From Pyrenopolyporus hunteri (Eukaryota > Ascomycota > Sordariomycetes > Xylariales > Hypoxylaceae), in NCBI GenBank assembly GCA_902806595.1, contig CADCXC010000037.1, positions 1,922,001 through 1,986,000 on the forward strand: a stretch of DNA of 64,000 bases. The letters are read 5' to 3'. The translations under genes were made by a program, and so were the position numbers. Below the pieces are notes generated by a model. The model was not told the origin of the DNA. It worked only from the letters and a program-made list of their open reading frames with translations, and did not search any database. Positions 23,948 to 36,019 of this stretch are shown in pieces (position 1 is the first letter of the stretch; each line of letters begins with the position of its first letter).

Positions 23948-25968
23948 AGACGCGGTCGGAACCCTTCTTGCCCTCGTTGCAAGAAGACTATCGTCCAATC
24001 GCAATATCTATCTGTTCCTAGACGTCTTTTTCGAGATGACTCTCCTTACTCTCCGTAGGAGCATTTGGTCAGACATTTACCGTCTAGACGGCTCGGGGAA
24101 TAGTGCCGCCCGATCCTCGCTTTTCAACGTCAACATGGGGCGCCAACAACCAAAGTTTTAGCCTTTACCCTATGGGAAAAAGCATCTTCTTTTCATGGAT
24201 GGCCTGGCCTGTTACACATTTTTACTATTTTCGATGCGACAGCCTACTAAAAGCAGTGGGGTATACGGATTGGTGTTGATTTGTCGTATACCTTTTGCGG
24301 ATTACCGTGGTTCGAAAGCACATGGGAAGGACATATCAAGATGGACGGAAGCAATGAAACTCGGATTCTTCTCAGCCCGTCGATACACTTCAATTCTCCT
24401 GTTGCACCTCTGGTAGCATAAGCATCCGTGTACTCCGATGCTATGCCATTTCATATGTGCTTTTGTTTTTCTCTTTCTATTCTCTCTCTCAAACGTCCTA
24501 TTCAGACAATACGGGGTATGAGGACGGAAGAGAGCCCAGGCCTTGCATTTACTCGTGCAATGCAGTCAGTGGCTTTCTTCCGAGTATCATGTATTGCAGA
24601 TGCAGCCAAACAGCATGACTGGCGTAATTCTTAGTTAAATTGATTTCTTCGGGCAGCCCAGGACAATTGTGCGTTATACCGTGACAGGCACCTGATCATT
24701 GCAATGGCTTTTCTAGTTGCTCATGTTTATCAAGTATCGTTGTTATACCCGTCCAAAGAGGTATAGGTATTAAGACGTACCCAAGTATCGACGTCACCAG
24801 TACAATTACCTGAATAATATGCCTCGGGCAATGGCGCCGTAAACTGAGGAATTGTCAGTGCTGTAATAACCCCTTATAAACAATTTATAAAGAATGAAAA
24901 TAAAATACAGAAATCTAAAAGTTCTGTTATAGGTAGGTAGGTACCTAGCCTTTCAGGAGGTAGGAGGTACCTAACCACGCTTGGGAAGGTACCTAAACAC
25001 CCACCGGCCTGTGTTAAAAACGGTGTTATCTAGGTCCGATACGCCGCGCTCCAACCACCAACTTGTGGCGCGCCAAAAAGATTACTGACCTACCTAGGCA
25101 AGTCAATTAACTACCAGCTACCTAACTTAACTCACTTACACATCCATAAAATCATAAACACCATCTCTGCCACCACCTTTCTACCCACCTGGGCTACCGC
25201 GCGCCATCCCAACACTTCGCCGGAGGGTTTCTAGTTGGGATTCTTAACTGTCTACAGCTCGGCGAACGTCTATCTCCTCGCCTACACCGGGTGGGCACTA
25301 GGTAACCGGTTGAGGCAAGCAAGGCACATCCAGTGTAAGTACGCGATCATCCCACCTTACTTTCCTATATTCCCTTCATCGCGGTAACAGAGAGGCGCTG
25401 TCTATATCGCCGAGATCCGTCCGATCTGCAAAGAGGATACGAAATATTGAATTCAAGATGCTATCCTTTAAGTCTATTTAGATTGCTTCTTGGAATCCTC
25501 GAGTGCACATCGACTTAGCCTGTGTCGTATGAACTCGGGGATGAGAGCAACCAGCAAATCCTATACCTCTTTGGGGCGACTTCACATTCCGTCGATAATA
25601 CCCTAGCTAGGCGGTACTTTCATACGTCTATGGATAGTTTCCCAGCTGACGAAATCAATAGTTTACTGCCATTTTACATTCTTCTAATCTTAGCCTGGCC
25701 GCCATTCTACAGCCAGTCATGTCCACGTGAAATACTCGGCTCTCTCGAAAAATCTAGCCTCTCTTGTGGTTGATAGGCCTCTAATTATCGGTATTGACCA
25801 GTGAGGTGGCGTCCCGAGCTCTTATATTTAGGCGCTTCCACGGGTAGAGCCCAACGACCAATCGACTCGGAACGGGCAGTAGTATCAGTTCCTCTCGCCT
25901 GTGGAGTACCGACTGAGACTTACCGTAAGGAAGGCAACGCCTTCCACTCGGTTAGATTTGAAGGCGTC
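23948..25968. other. Intergenic region upstream of the histone deacetylase gene
   Basis: No gene is recognised. TAGGTAGGTACCTAG motifs occur at about 24930-24950, 24966-24972 and 25088-25130. The frame open upstream of 25969 (from 25801) has no ATG and is probably leader. Confidence 0.5.
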
Positions 25969-28335
25969 ATGGAAGGTGAAGACCAGTCTATGACAGACGC
26001 CCCCAATGGCTTTGATGATTCCCATGCTGCCCCTGCTGTGGGGCTGGAGGGTGGTGATGCTTCTGCCAAGAATGGCATGAGCGTCGACATGGACGAGAGC
26101 GAAGCGGCCGGCAACGCCGACGAGATTGAGATGGTTAAATTTAAGCGGCGGCGGGGCTTGCTCCCTACCGGATGCTGCTACGACGATAGAATGAAATTGC
26201 ATGCTAATGCTGACTTCGGTCCATCGCCACACCATCCAGAAGATCCGAGGAGGATTGAAGAGATCATGAAAATGTTCAAGAAAGCCGGCCTCGTTTTCAC
26301 AGGTCCCGATTCTGAGCTCCTCGATATCTTAAGGGACTCTCCTACTAAGTATATGTGGAGGATCGCAGCTCGTCCTGCCACGAAACAGGAGATCTGCACG
26401 GTACATACGCCAGGGCATTACGACTGGGTCAAAAACCTCTCCGATATGTCAACGCGAGACTTACGAGGACTGAGCCACAATCTAGACCAGGGGAGAGCCT
26501 CCCTTTACGTGGGTGGTATGTCCTACGAAGCGGCGCTTCTGGCCGCGGGAGGCTGCGTGGAAACCTGCAAGAATGTGGCTTCCGGAAACGTTAAGAACGC
26601 CTTCGCTATCATTCGGCCACCTGGGCATCATGCCGAGTTCGACATGCCTATGGGATTCTGTCTATTCAATAACGTCCCAATCGGTGCCAAGGTCTGCCAG
26701 AGCGAATACCCGGACACCTGCCGCAAGATCCTCATCTTGGATTGGGACGTCCATCACGGAAACGGCGTACAGAACATGTTCTACGAAGACCCGAATATTC
26801 TCTACATATCGCTTCATGTTTATGAGAACGGGAATTTCTACCCGGGTAAACCAGACAACGCTATGATACCTGATGGAGACATAGATAAAGTCGGCGAAGG
26901 CCCGGGTAAAGGGAAGAACGTCAATATTGGCTGGCCGTCCCAAGGCATGGGTGATGGCGAATACCTTGCCGCTTTTCAAAAGATCGTTATGCCTATCGCG
27001 CGCGAATTTGACCCGGATATGGTAATCATCTCCGCCGGATTCGATGCGGCCGACGGTGATGAATTGGGCGGGTGTTTCGTCACGCCACCTTGCTACGCGC
27101 ATATGACACATATGCTCATGTCCCTCGCTGGTGGGAAGGTAGCTGTATGTCTCGAAGGCGGCTATAACTTGAAGGCAATATCTCACTCAGCGTTGGCCGT
27201 TGCCCGGACTCTCATGGGAGAACCACCGCCGAAGATGGGCATACCTCCCCTGAACAAGGAAGCTGCGAGACTCTTGGCTAGGGTTCAGGCCATCCAAGCT
27301 CCGTACTGGGAGTGTATGAGGCCTGGAATAATAGACGTCCAGGGACTGGGTGATAATACGTCCCGTCTACACGATGTCATCCGAGGCTACCAGCGGCAGC
27401 TCCTGTCGGAGAAATACTCCATGGTGCCCCTTTTTATCCAAAGAGATTACCTCTACAAGTCCTTTGAGAATCAGGTTCTCGTTACGCCGGGATTACAAAT
27501 CAAGAAAAAAATCATGTTCATCATTCATGATCCGTAAGCAGCGCCCACGAATCCCTTGTCATCTCTACTAACGGACTACCTAGACCTGAACTGAGAGCTA
27601 TGCCGGATACAATTGATAACACGGTTGATCCTCACAACGGCTTCGTAGTAGGTTGATCAGCTTTAAATAGTGGTAGAGAGTGCTGATGATATTATAGATG
27701 GATGGAGTTACGTCCTATATTGATTGGGCGCATAAGCACGACTTCGGCGTTATGGACGCTAATATCCCGCATTATATCACACGTACGGAAGATATCGATC
27801 CATATACCCCGGCCGCAGACGAGAAGACATTACAGCGGCAGATCCAGGAACTTGTGTGTTACATTTGGGACAACTACCTCCAGCTGTACGACGTGGAGAG
27901 CTTGTTCATCGTGGGCGTAGGCAACGCATACTTAGGAGTTAAGATCCTCCTAACGAACCGAGGTACGAGTATACCGTAAAAGTTATTAGATGGGTCCCGT
28001 ACTAAAAAGATGATATAGATTGCAAGAATAGGATCGCTGGGGTCATCAATTTCGTCACGGGGAACCTACGGCCGGTGAAGTCAGAGACAGATACAGAGCT
28101 ATCGAGTTGGTATAAGCACAATTCTCTCGTATACGTGACTAATGACCACGCATGCTGGAGAGACAGCGATTTGGCGAAGAAAGTGCTTAAAAAACGATTT
28201 GGTGGAGTACAGAAGAGCCCGGAAGTTGGACTTAGCCGCATGATGGAGGCGCACGCGGAGGAGGTTTTCCAGTTTATCAACGACCGAGTCTACGAAGACA
28301 AAAGCGGGAATACCACCGAAGAAGACGAGAAATGA
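25969..28335 (+). CDS. hda1: Class II histone deacetylase, HDA1/Clr3 type, with Arb2 domain (736 aa)
   Basis: There are four exons: 25969-27533, 27584-27647, 27698-27962 and 28019-28335. The three introns of 50, 50 and 56 nt have GTAAGC, GTAGGT and GTACGA donors. The catalytic domain begins around residue 60 (RRGLLPTGCCYDDRM) and carries the zinc-site signatures: IRPPGHHAE, DWDVHHGNG at about 258, AGFDAADGD at about 355-363, and CLEGGYN. The C-terminal third, after about residue 490, is the Arb2-like domain typical of fungal HDA1 (SYIDWAHKHDFGVMD, LFIVGVGNAYLGV, VTNDHACW). The enzyme removes acetyl groups from histone tails in the nucleus. Yeast Hda1 and S. pombe Clr3 act in gene repression and heterochromatin; Neurospora HDA-1 works with HP1 and a chromodomain protein. 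All catalytic residues seen are intact. The start at 25969 is the first good ATG before the acidic N-terminus. Confidence 0.96.
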
Positions 28336-29171
28336 ATTTAAGGTCGGGGGGTCTGAGTGTTCCTAGATGGGGAAGACGGGGAAGACGGGGGCAGACGGGG
28401 GAGGTAGGCAGAAGTAAGGGGAAGAGTTGTATATACCTTAGGTAGCCAGAGCGCGGGCTCGTCTCCTAGAAAGTTTGCAGCATGAGTATCCGATGTACTT
28501 TAGGTACATACGACTGCCTTGGGCAGGACCAAGGCATTTATTTTGTCGTTCCTGCCTCTTTCTCTAGGGCCCTATGTATCAGTTGGGTTGTTTACCGCAC
28601 TACCTGAAATTTAGGTACTCGCAGCACGGTAACTGTAGCTGTAGCTGCAGGCAACGGCAGCTGGCGCCTGCATTATTGAGCGTAACTACCACCTAAAGCG
28701 ATCGGTGTTGTCGTTGCAAATTCCAATTCCAACTTTTCAACTCTCGTCCCTCCTCCATCTTCGAAAAACAATATCTCCCCTTCTTCTATTCATCTCTTCA
28801 TCTCTCCATCTTTTCACCTTTTCATCTCTTCGTCTAAAAAGACTAACCAACCCACTTGCCAAAACTCATTGAAAAGAGTTCGACTTTATCGGCATCATAC
28901 ATGTATCTCTTTGATGCATACTCCATTTATTCATCTCGTTATCCGTAACGTTATCCATTGCTACATTACCTAAACCGACTATCAACCGTCAACTAGACAC
29001 ACCCTCGGCGTCGACTTAGGATAAGGTACGAGGCGCGACTTGTACTGTACCTAGGTATATACTTGTACACGGACGGCACTAAAAGAGGTTCCATCCAAGG
29101 TTCCTTAGTGGTGCGACGAGGAAGGATAGGTGGATCATATCTCCGGTATCGACGCATTCTCATTGGCCAAG
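28336..29171. other. Intergenic region with G-rich repeat and CT-rich leader
   Basis: A G-rich tandem repeat lies right after the deacetylase stop (28368-28404). A long CT-rich tract (about 28730-28850, many TCATCTCT units) is of the kind found at fungal transcription starts and probably belongs to the gene starting at 29172. Confidence 0.6.
28368..28404 (+). repeat. GGGGAAGAC tandem repeat
   Basis: Four imperfect copies of a GGGGAAGAC / GGGGGCAGAC unit lie 33 nt past the deacetylase stop codon. The run is G-rich on the plus strand and could form a G-quadruplex in the mRNA 3' UTR; this is inferred only. Confidence 0.7.
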
Positions 29172-31311
29172 ATGTCTAGGAAACGACGTTCTCGTAACCA
29201 AGCCCCTGCAGGGTCTTCCAGACGCCAAAGAATCGCAGCAGGGGCCGATGACCATCATTCACAACCTTTCAATCATCCACCCGAGCCTCTCCCAGAGCCT
29301 CTTCCAGAGCCTTTCCCAGATCATTCTCAACCTATTTACGACACCCAACGAGGCCAGCCAGAGGCGTTCGAAGACCGAGCTCCCTTAACAGATATACCTC
29401 ACTTTAGGAATTCCCCAGAGGCCCCTGGAGATTATATTTTTGTTCATCCTTCCCGACGAGGCTTGGTGCCTCAGCCTGAACCACCGACTTATCCACGCGA
29501 AGACATCGCGTTCCCTTCTATCGATATGGATCGCGATACGCGAAGTAGAAGGCAAGTCTTCCCGGATTTGAATCATAGAAAAATTTTCATTTAATTACCT
29601 ACCTATACTGTGGAGATGCAGGGCTTGATAGCCAGCCTATCTATTTCAGCCCGATCATCACAGCCTTACTAAAAGGATAATTCGAGAAACAGATTGCTAA
29701 CAAGATGCTGTCTACAGATACGATGATGGGGAGGTTACTAGATACGGTGCCGGCGAATCATACCGCCCATTCAACTCTAACCGCTCTCCGCGTCGGGCTA
29801 GAAGCCCTCCGAGAGGCCGCAGCCCACCGCTTCTAGACAGCGACCGCTACATTCCCGGCCGATCTCCACGACGCCGTTCGCGAAGCGTCGACCGCTACCG
29901 CCGGGACCTCTCCAGGGATAGGCGGGATACACGAGACACCATGGGCGATAGCTGGAGACGGCGAGATAGGAGCCGTAGTCTTCGCAGGAGCCCTCCGCGA
30001 CGATCTCCTCCGCGACGATCCCCCCCTCGACGGTCCCCTCCTCGACGCAGCCCGCCGCGAAGAAGCCCGCCGCCACGTAGGTTCTCACCAAGACGGGATG
30101 ATAGAGATCGACTGCGATCTCCGCGAAGGGTTTACGATTCGAGGTTCGGATCACCAATCCAGAATGACAACCCTAACAACATACCCCTAACAACTCTTCC
30201 GTACAGACGAAGATCCAGATCTCCCTTCGAGAGAGATCGTGGCCGAGACAGGACACCTCCCAGGCGTTCACCCCCGCCCATCCAGAGGGCTAGCACCTAC
30301 AGAGCCCGCTCTCGCAGCCCAGACCGACGAGACGATCGCTACGGCCCTTCGCAGAGCAGACGTCCTTCACCACCTCGTGATTCCGCTATCTCTTCGACGA
30401 TTCCGTCCAGGGACACGTCCCGTCGATCCTCGCCTCACCCGCCTCCCCCTCGTCGCGATGATCGCTCACATCCGCAGTCCCCTACGCCGTCTAGACCCTT
30501 GTCTCGATCCTCACACGGCGTGCCGGTCAGAGAGAGGAGTCCGCTCGGAGGGGCGAAGGAGCCTGCTGCCGCCCCTCGATCCCCGCCGCGCGGTCCCGCT
30601 GCGCTCCGAGCTCCTCCCACCGGCCCGAGAGATACTCGCCCTTACGGGAGCCAATCTAGCGGAGCGATAGGTCCGCCCCCCAGACCAGCTCCGGTCGTAC
30701 CGGCGGTATCGAGCCGACAAGAGATCAGTCCCAGCGCTCCCCCATCAGGTCCTCGAGGATATGTAGCCACACGAGGAAGCGGCTACGGTCGTGGTGGTCG
30801 GGGAGGGCCCGGCTGGGGCAGCACAATTCAGAGTCGCAATCTACCCCCCGCCGCGGGCCCCGTTTCCGCTTCAGCGAGCACGAGCTCGAACACGATCCCC
30901 ACAGGCCCGCGCGCGGGTCCGTCGTCGCAGTCGGTCCCCACGACTCCCGTCAATACTTCGAAACCATTTAACCCCCCCAAAGGCCCGGCTGCCGAAAGCG
31001 CCCGGCCTAGCCTTGCGCAGCAGCTTCTCGCGACCGTACCAACCCCCGTTCCCGGCGGCAAGATGGATCCGCACCACCTTGCCATGACCTACGGTGTGCT
31101 ACCGGAGCTCCTGGCGCATACGCAGCAGCTCCGGGAGGAAGAGGAGAAGCTCCGCGCGGAGAAGTATATCAAAGAGGAGAAGCTACGCAAGAGCCTCGCC
31201 CTCTGGGACAAGTTTGAGCGGGAGGCGAAAGTGCTTGACCTCAGGCTAGAACTTAGCGAGAACAGCGTTAAGAAGTTCGCCGGCGAGGGCGTAGGCGGAG
31301 CAGCTTTTTAG
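29172..31311 (+). CDS. Arg/Ser/Pro-rich repetitive protein with C-terminal coiled coil (657 aa)
   Basis: I read two exons, 29172-29551 and 29718-31311. The 166-nt intron starts with a perfect GCAAGT (GC-type donor), has a TGCTAAC branch site and ends CTACAG. The join keeps the frame (RSR, then RYDDGE). The start is the ATG at 29172 (MSRKRRSRNQ). Exon 1 contains a PEPLPEPLPEPF repeat. Exon 2 begins with RS/SPR-rich sequence, including about six RRSPP units around residues 216-250. Pro/Ser/Gly-rich low-complexity sequence and an RGG-like patch (GYGRGGRGGPGWG) follow. The last 80 residues look like a highly charged coiled coil (QQLREEEEKLRAEKYIKEEK). The composition recalls SR-rich nuclear or splicing-related proteins, but there is no RRM. 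Function is not assigned. Codon 29172 rather than 29130 is chosen because the latter is GTG. Confidence 0.75.
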
Positions 31312-32178
31312 TAGAGAGGCTGCGATTGTTTTTCATGTGATGGGTGTGAACCGAGGTGTGAACCGGGGTATGAGTAGTGAGAGGAGAGAGGTGAAGAGAG
31401 ATAGGCGTGAAAGTTGAGTGAAGTCAAGGGGGTTTGATTTGCAGGGATTTGTGGAGATTTGAGCATTCAAGGAGGAATGACTCTACGTAAGAATCTTCCT
31501 ACTGGGCGTCCAGGGAGCTATCCTATCGACGGCCTTCTAGCTACTCTGATGTTGGTGCCATCGACGAAGAATGTCTGTCTACCTAATCATGCGGATATTC
31601 AGGTGGAATCTACCGCTGCCGCTGCCGCTACCGTTGCGTATCGCATTGCCGTGTACAATTACGACCACGACTACACAAGGCCCACTAGGGCAGATAGACA
31701 CCCAGGATACATATCTCGCTGTGTGGATGCTGCTAGCTACTATTGCATGATACCAATTCGATTCGCTGAGCCTAATGTACTTAATGTACTTTACAGTATT
31801 GTTGTGATGTTGTGTTTGTGGCTACTTACGCGTGCTCTGCCTTAATGAATCGAGAATTGACTATTGGACGGTCTTCTCAACTCGTGGCTATGGATTGATC
31901 GGGGCCAATTCATGGAGATTTAACTGATCTGATATGAAGAACAGGGGATTTACGTAGAGTAAACATCCAAGGGACGTAGTGAGATTGCCTATCCATCACG
32001 GACAAGGAACCATCTTTTGTAGGTTGACCATTCGGATTGTCACCATGCTTTCGAGCGCCCTCGGCGAATTCGCCTAAACCACGACCCCAAGCCTCCAGTC
32101 CAAACGCCCACACGCACCTACCAACCAGCCACCCAGCCACCCGACCATCTATCCATCCGTCACTCCCCCCTCCCTCCC
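31312..32178. other. Convergent intergenic region
   Basis: It lies between the 3' ends of the RS-rich gene and the minus-strand lysidine-synthetase gene. A 128-codon frame (31459-31845) starts with TTG and has no recognisable composition or domain, so I do not call it. A GCTGCC-type run lies at about 31610-31632. The last 100 bases are C-rich. Confidence 0.5.
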
Positions 32179-34349
32179 TCACCGCCGCGAACCCCTCCGA
32201 GGCGCCGCAAACGAGCCCCTATCAAACGTCCCCGCCGCCTGCAAGGTCTCGCGGTCGGCCCGCCTATACCGGATCTCGCACGACATCCACTCGTCCAGCC
32301 CGGGGAGCTGCATGCCCAGCGTGGGGAGGGCGAGCAGCTTGACCTTGGAGGTGTCGAGGACGGCGGGGTGCATGGAGGTGCAGCCGGGGAGCCAGGCGGC
32401 GAGCGGGCGGGGGTAGCCGCGGCGGGGGACGGCGGCGGCGGCGGCGGCGGCGTGCGGTTCGAGGCCGAGGTCGAGGTCTTCCTCGAGGTAGACGGCGGGC
32501 AGGGTGTAGCGGGCCTTGCCGGGGGCGAAGCGCCTGAGCAGGGCGGCGAGGCGCGCGCGGTCGTCGGGCGCGAGCTGGTCGCGGAAGGGCTTGGCGTGCT
32601 CGCGCAGGTACGGCAGGACCATGACGCGGTACGGGAACCGGTGCGCCATGCGCACCCAGTACCGCCCGTCCCAGAGGCCCCATTGCATCGGCGGCGAGGC
32701 CAGCCAGTGCCCCTTGCGCGTGCGCGCGACGGCCCAGTAGCGCGAGCGCACGCGCGGGAGCGGGCGGGTCGAGGGGTAGGGCGCGCGGGAGAGGTACCAG
32801 GATATTTGGTGCTGCTTGTTACCGTCGGGCGTGGCGGGAGACGAGGGCGATTCGCCAGGGTTGAGGATGGGCGTGAAGTACACGCTCGACAGGCTGAAGG
32901 GCTTGGGCGGGGCTTTCGCTACGGCGGCCTCGTCGGGGGTGGCGAGGGACGGGAAGACGCGTGACACGTGGTTCTCGAGGGTCGCAAGGAGCGGCGGGTG
33001 CGATTCCGGGCTCACGAGCTCGATGATCTTGCGCAGGACGATCGCGGCGAGTTCTCTCTGCTTGAGGAGGCGGGCCCGGCGCCGGAATGGCGAGCGGGAG
33101 TCCCGCCTTGCTAGACGGGGCCGAAGGTCCGGAAACTGGACTGTCACGGTACCCACGCTTGTTTCGAAGTCGTGGATGATGACTCGCCTCATCAGCCTCT
33201 TGGCCTCGGCCTCTTTGGCCTGGGCTCTGAATTCACACGTTTTCGCGAGGGCGAGGATGGCTGGCTTCTGGAGAGCCTTCGGGAGGCTGTAGCCCCTGTA
33301 TAGATGTCTGATCGCGTTTCTCATGGTAAGCGTGGGGTTTTGATTGGTGCCATCTTCCCACCACGGAACGCCGTTCTCTATACAAGTCGCGACCAGACGG
33401 TCCTTGCTAAATTCTAGCAACGGTCGGTACACGGCGACTCCGCCGTCTTCGACTTCGATGGGCCTGGTAGATAAGGGAAGCTCTTCCCTCGGCGCATAGA
33501 ACCCCCTTAAGTCGACCTCCGCCAAATCGGCCCCTTCGCCGTCGTCCTCCGCCAGTTCGGCCATGAAGGCACGCCGAAGGTGTCGGCGAGAACGACTTCG
33601 CTCCTTTTTCGGTGGCTTCATGTTATAGAAGGGATTTGTCCTGGCTTGGTCGTCTATAAATCCGCTCTTATCGGCACCAAAGATGCCATCGCACTCGGGG
33701 ATATCGTTGGCTTTCCTCATACCGCGTAGGCCGCGACTCCCGTGCCCCTGAAGCAGGCGCATGAGAACGGTCTCGTACTGGTCGTCCTCGTGATGCCCAA
33801 GGAGCATGCTAGCAATCTTGAGAGAGGCGCACGTCTCGCCAAGCATCCTGTATCGAAGCCTGCGCGCGACGCTCTCGAAGTTGGGCAGGTCCTTGGGGTT
33901 GACGGAACTGCCTAAGGCCTTGGACCAGTTGATAATAAGCAGTTTGAAATGGTGGTTCATGTCGCGGAGGGCGGCGCATACAGCCCTGGCTTCCTCCCGG
34001 GACTCCTCTCGAAGACTATGGTCGACGACGAGACCACGGAATCCGGACACGGGGTTGTCGGAGATCTTGAAGCAAGGGTCAACCTTGCGCACCTGAGAAC
34101 AGAGATAGGAGAGGGCCATCGAGTCGACGCCTCCGCTCACAGCTATGGCTATCGAGGCGTTAGAGCGTGTAACGTAAACGATATCCTGAGATATCCCAGC
34201 AAAAGGCGATTCACCTTACCTACTTTCCTATGCATGGTTCCTCTAGAACCGGCAAATCGAGGCAAGCAGGTAGCACGTACGGCGTCCATGAACTCGTACG
34301 TGCTGACCGGCTTCGCGCTCGTGTGCAGGACATTTTGGATCGTGCCCAT
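32179..34349 (-). CDS. tRNA(Ile)-lysidine synthetase-like PP-loop ATPase (699 aa)
   Basis: On the minus strand exon 1 is 34349-34220 and exon 2 is 34148-32179. The 71-nt intron (34149-34219) has a GTAAGG donor, a CTCTAAC branch site and a GATAG acceptor. The join gives RKVAIAVSGGVDSMALSYLC, with the PP-loop motif SGGVDS at residues 48-53. The family signature LGHHEDDQYETVLMRLLQG follows, then GLRGM. Bacterial TilS uses ATP and lysine to convert C34 of the CAU anticodon to lysidine so that the tRNA reads AUA; fungal homologues are thought to act in mitochondria. A mitochondrial role is inferred. At 699 aa it is much longer than bacterial TilS (about 430), with a long C-terminal extension. The last 600 nt are very GC-rich and contain an eight-alanine stretch, unlike the neighbouring genes. 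Confidence 0.92.
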
Positions 34350-34821
34350 TCCATCATGCGCTCCTATGATTTTTTTTCCCCAGCTAAAAATCTGGAATAG
34401 CTGGAGACTTTGACGAGGAAGAATATGAACTCATCGAGGCTTCGTCGAATCAAGTGCTCTAATATAGCCATATCGCTATCGATAAGAATACTAACGGTTC
34501 TTAAAAAAGGGTCCTATACTCTCTAACCACATATCGATAAGCGCATGTACTTATCGTAGCTACAAGCGCCGCGATAGTGGTTTTTTATTAGAGATACATC
34601 CAGCTACCAAACAACCGCCTTCGATTTACACCACCCCAATGGACACCGTACTTCAAGTCTGCTTCCGGCTACGGCCCTGAGATGTACACGCGATCCTTAC
34701 CTATCATCCCAGGCCACTCCAACCATACCAATTCCCAAACCTCCCACCGGCCTACCTCTCGCTGACGAACCTCCCCCCACCTACATCATCGACCGACACC
34801 CACACCCACACACGCACCGAA
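34350..34821. other. Divergent promoter region
   Basis: This 472-bp gap separates two divergently transcribed genes, both probably mitochondrial in function, so it likely holds both promoters. Two TATCGATAAG-like palindromic boxes occur at about 34474-34484 and 34533-34542. I see no coding sequence. Confidence 0.5.
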
Positions 34822-35784
34822 ATGGCCCCCCAACCCGCGCAACCGCCGTTCCTCACGGCCCTCGTGGCCGGCGGCGTAGCCGGCACCACGGTCGACCTGT
34901 CGCTGTTCCCGCTCGACACGCTGAAGACGCGGCTGCAGTCTCACGCGGGGTTCTTCGCCTCGGGCGGCTTCCGCGGGATATACCGGGGGGTCGGGAGCGC
35001 GGTCGTCGGCAGCGCGCCCGGCGCCGCCTTCTTCTTCTGCACGTACGAGGGCGTGAAGGGGGTGCTGGCCGCGCGGCGACGCGATACGGCTAGTACTAGC
35101 GGTAATAGCGCCGGAATCGCAGACCCCATCCACGCCCCCCCGGACCACCAACAACAACAAGGCCAAAACCTGGAAATCTCCTGGACCGCCGCCTACGAAC
35201 ACATGCTCGCCGCGAGCCTCGGCGAGGTCGCCGCGTGCGCCGTGCGCGTGCCGACCGAAGTCGTCAAGCAGCGGGCGCAGGCGGGCCTGCACGGGGGCTC
35301 GAGCGCGGCGGCGCTGGGGGCCATACTGTCGCGGCGGAGGGACATCGGGCTCGCGGGGGTGTGGCGGGAGCTGTACCGGGGGTGGGGGATCACGGTGATG
35401 CGCGAGGTGCCGTTCACCATGATCCAGTTCCCGCTCTGGGAGGCGCTGAAGGCCGGGGGGCGGCGGCGGCGGAGGGAGAAGAGCGGTGGGAGTGGGAACG
35501 AAGCGGTGGAGGTGAGTGCGGCCGAGAGCGCGGTGTACGGAAGCTTGGCGGGCGCGGTGGCGGCGGGTGTTACGACGCCGCTGGATGTGCTGAAGACCCG
35601 CGTCATGCTGTCCAAGGACCGCGAGAAGGTGCTCACTGTGCTGAAGGACCTACTAAGGAGCCATGGGATACGGCCGTTCTTCGCGGGTATAGGGCCGCGT
35701 GTCATGTGGATTAGTGCCGGGGGCGCTATATTCCTCGGGAGCTACCAGTGGGCTGTAAACGCCCTGCAAGGGAATATCTTATGA
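34822..35784 (+). CDS. Mitochondrial carrier, S-adenosylmethionine transporter type (320 aa)
   Basis: A single exon starts at the ATG at 34822 (MAPQPAQPP) and has no introns. The protein has the three-fold repeat of the mitochondrial carrier family. The signature Px[DE]xx[KR] appears three times: PLDTLKTR near residue 30, PTEVVKQR near 152 and PLDVLKTR near 255. Each is followed by glycine-rich helix starts (GGFRGIYRGVGS, WRELYRGWGITVMREVPFTM, IRPFFAGIGPRVMWISAGGA). The REVPFTMIQFPLWE stretch is strongly characteristic of the PET8/SLC25A26 subfamily. That subfamily imports SAM into mitochondria in exchange for S-adenosylhomocysteine and supports tRNA and lipoate methyl/radical-SAM reactions. 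A Ser/Asn/Gln-rich insertion of about 30 residues after the first repeat and a short basic insertion near 215-235 are unusual but lie in loops. Confidence 0.93.
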   Translation: MAPQPAQPPFLTALVAGGVAGTTVDLSLFPLDTLKTRLQSHAGFFASGGFRGIYRGVGSAVVGSAPGAAFFFCTYEGVKGVLAARRRDTASTSGNSAGIADPIHAPPDHQQQQGQNLEISWTAAYEHMLAASLGEVAACAVRVPTEVVKQRAQAGLHGGSSAAALGAILSRRRDIGLAGVWRELYRGWGITVMREVPFTMIQFPLWEALKAGGRRRRREKSGGSGNEAVEVSAAESAVYGSLAGAVAAGVTTPLDVLKTRVMLSKDREKVLTVLKDLLRSHGIRPFFAGIGPRVMWISAGGAIFLGSYQWAVNALQGNIL

Positions 35785-36019
35785 CGATATCATACATGAC
35801 GGATGTCGAACGGGTAAGTGCGGGGAGAGCGAGACCAAATAGTCCTCGCTGTATATAACTCGCAGGGGTATATACTCAAAGCCGCGTTTCAGAGCAGGAG
35901 CCTTGCGGGGAGAGAGAGAGAGTATGTACAATAACAGGTGATAGAGAATACCCCGTTTTTAGAATACCAGACATAGACCCATAATCGATGATACCCTCCC
36001 CTATGAGGTTCCAACCAAA

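Noticed and set aside
6021..28335. Idea that the chromodomain and HDA1 genes form a functional heterochromatin cluster
   Set aside because: They are 15 kb apart with unrelated housekeeping genes between; co-location alone is not evidence of a cluster.
31459..31845. 128-codon plus frame after the RS-rich gene
   Set aside because: Starts with TTG and has no domain-like pattern; lies in the probable 3' UTR.
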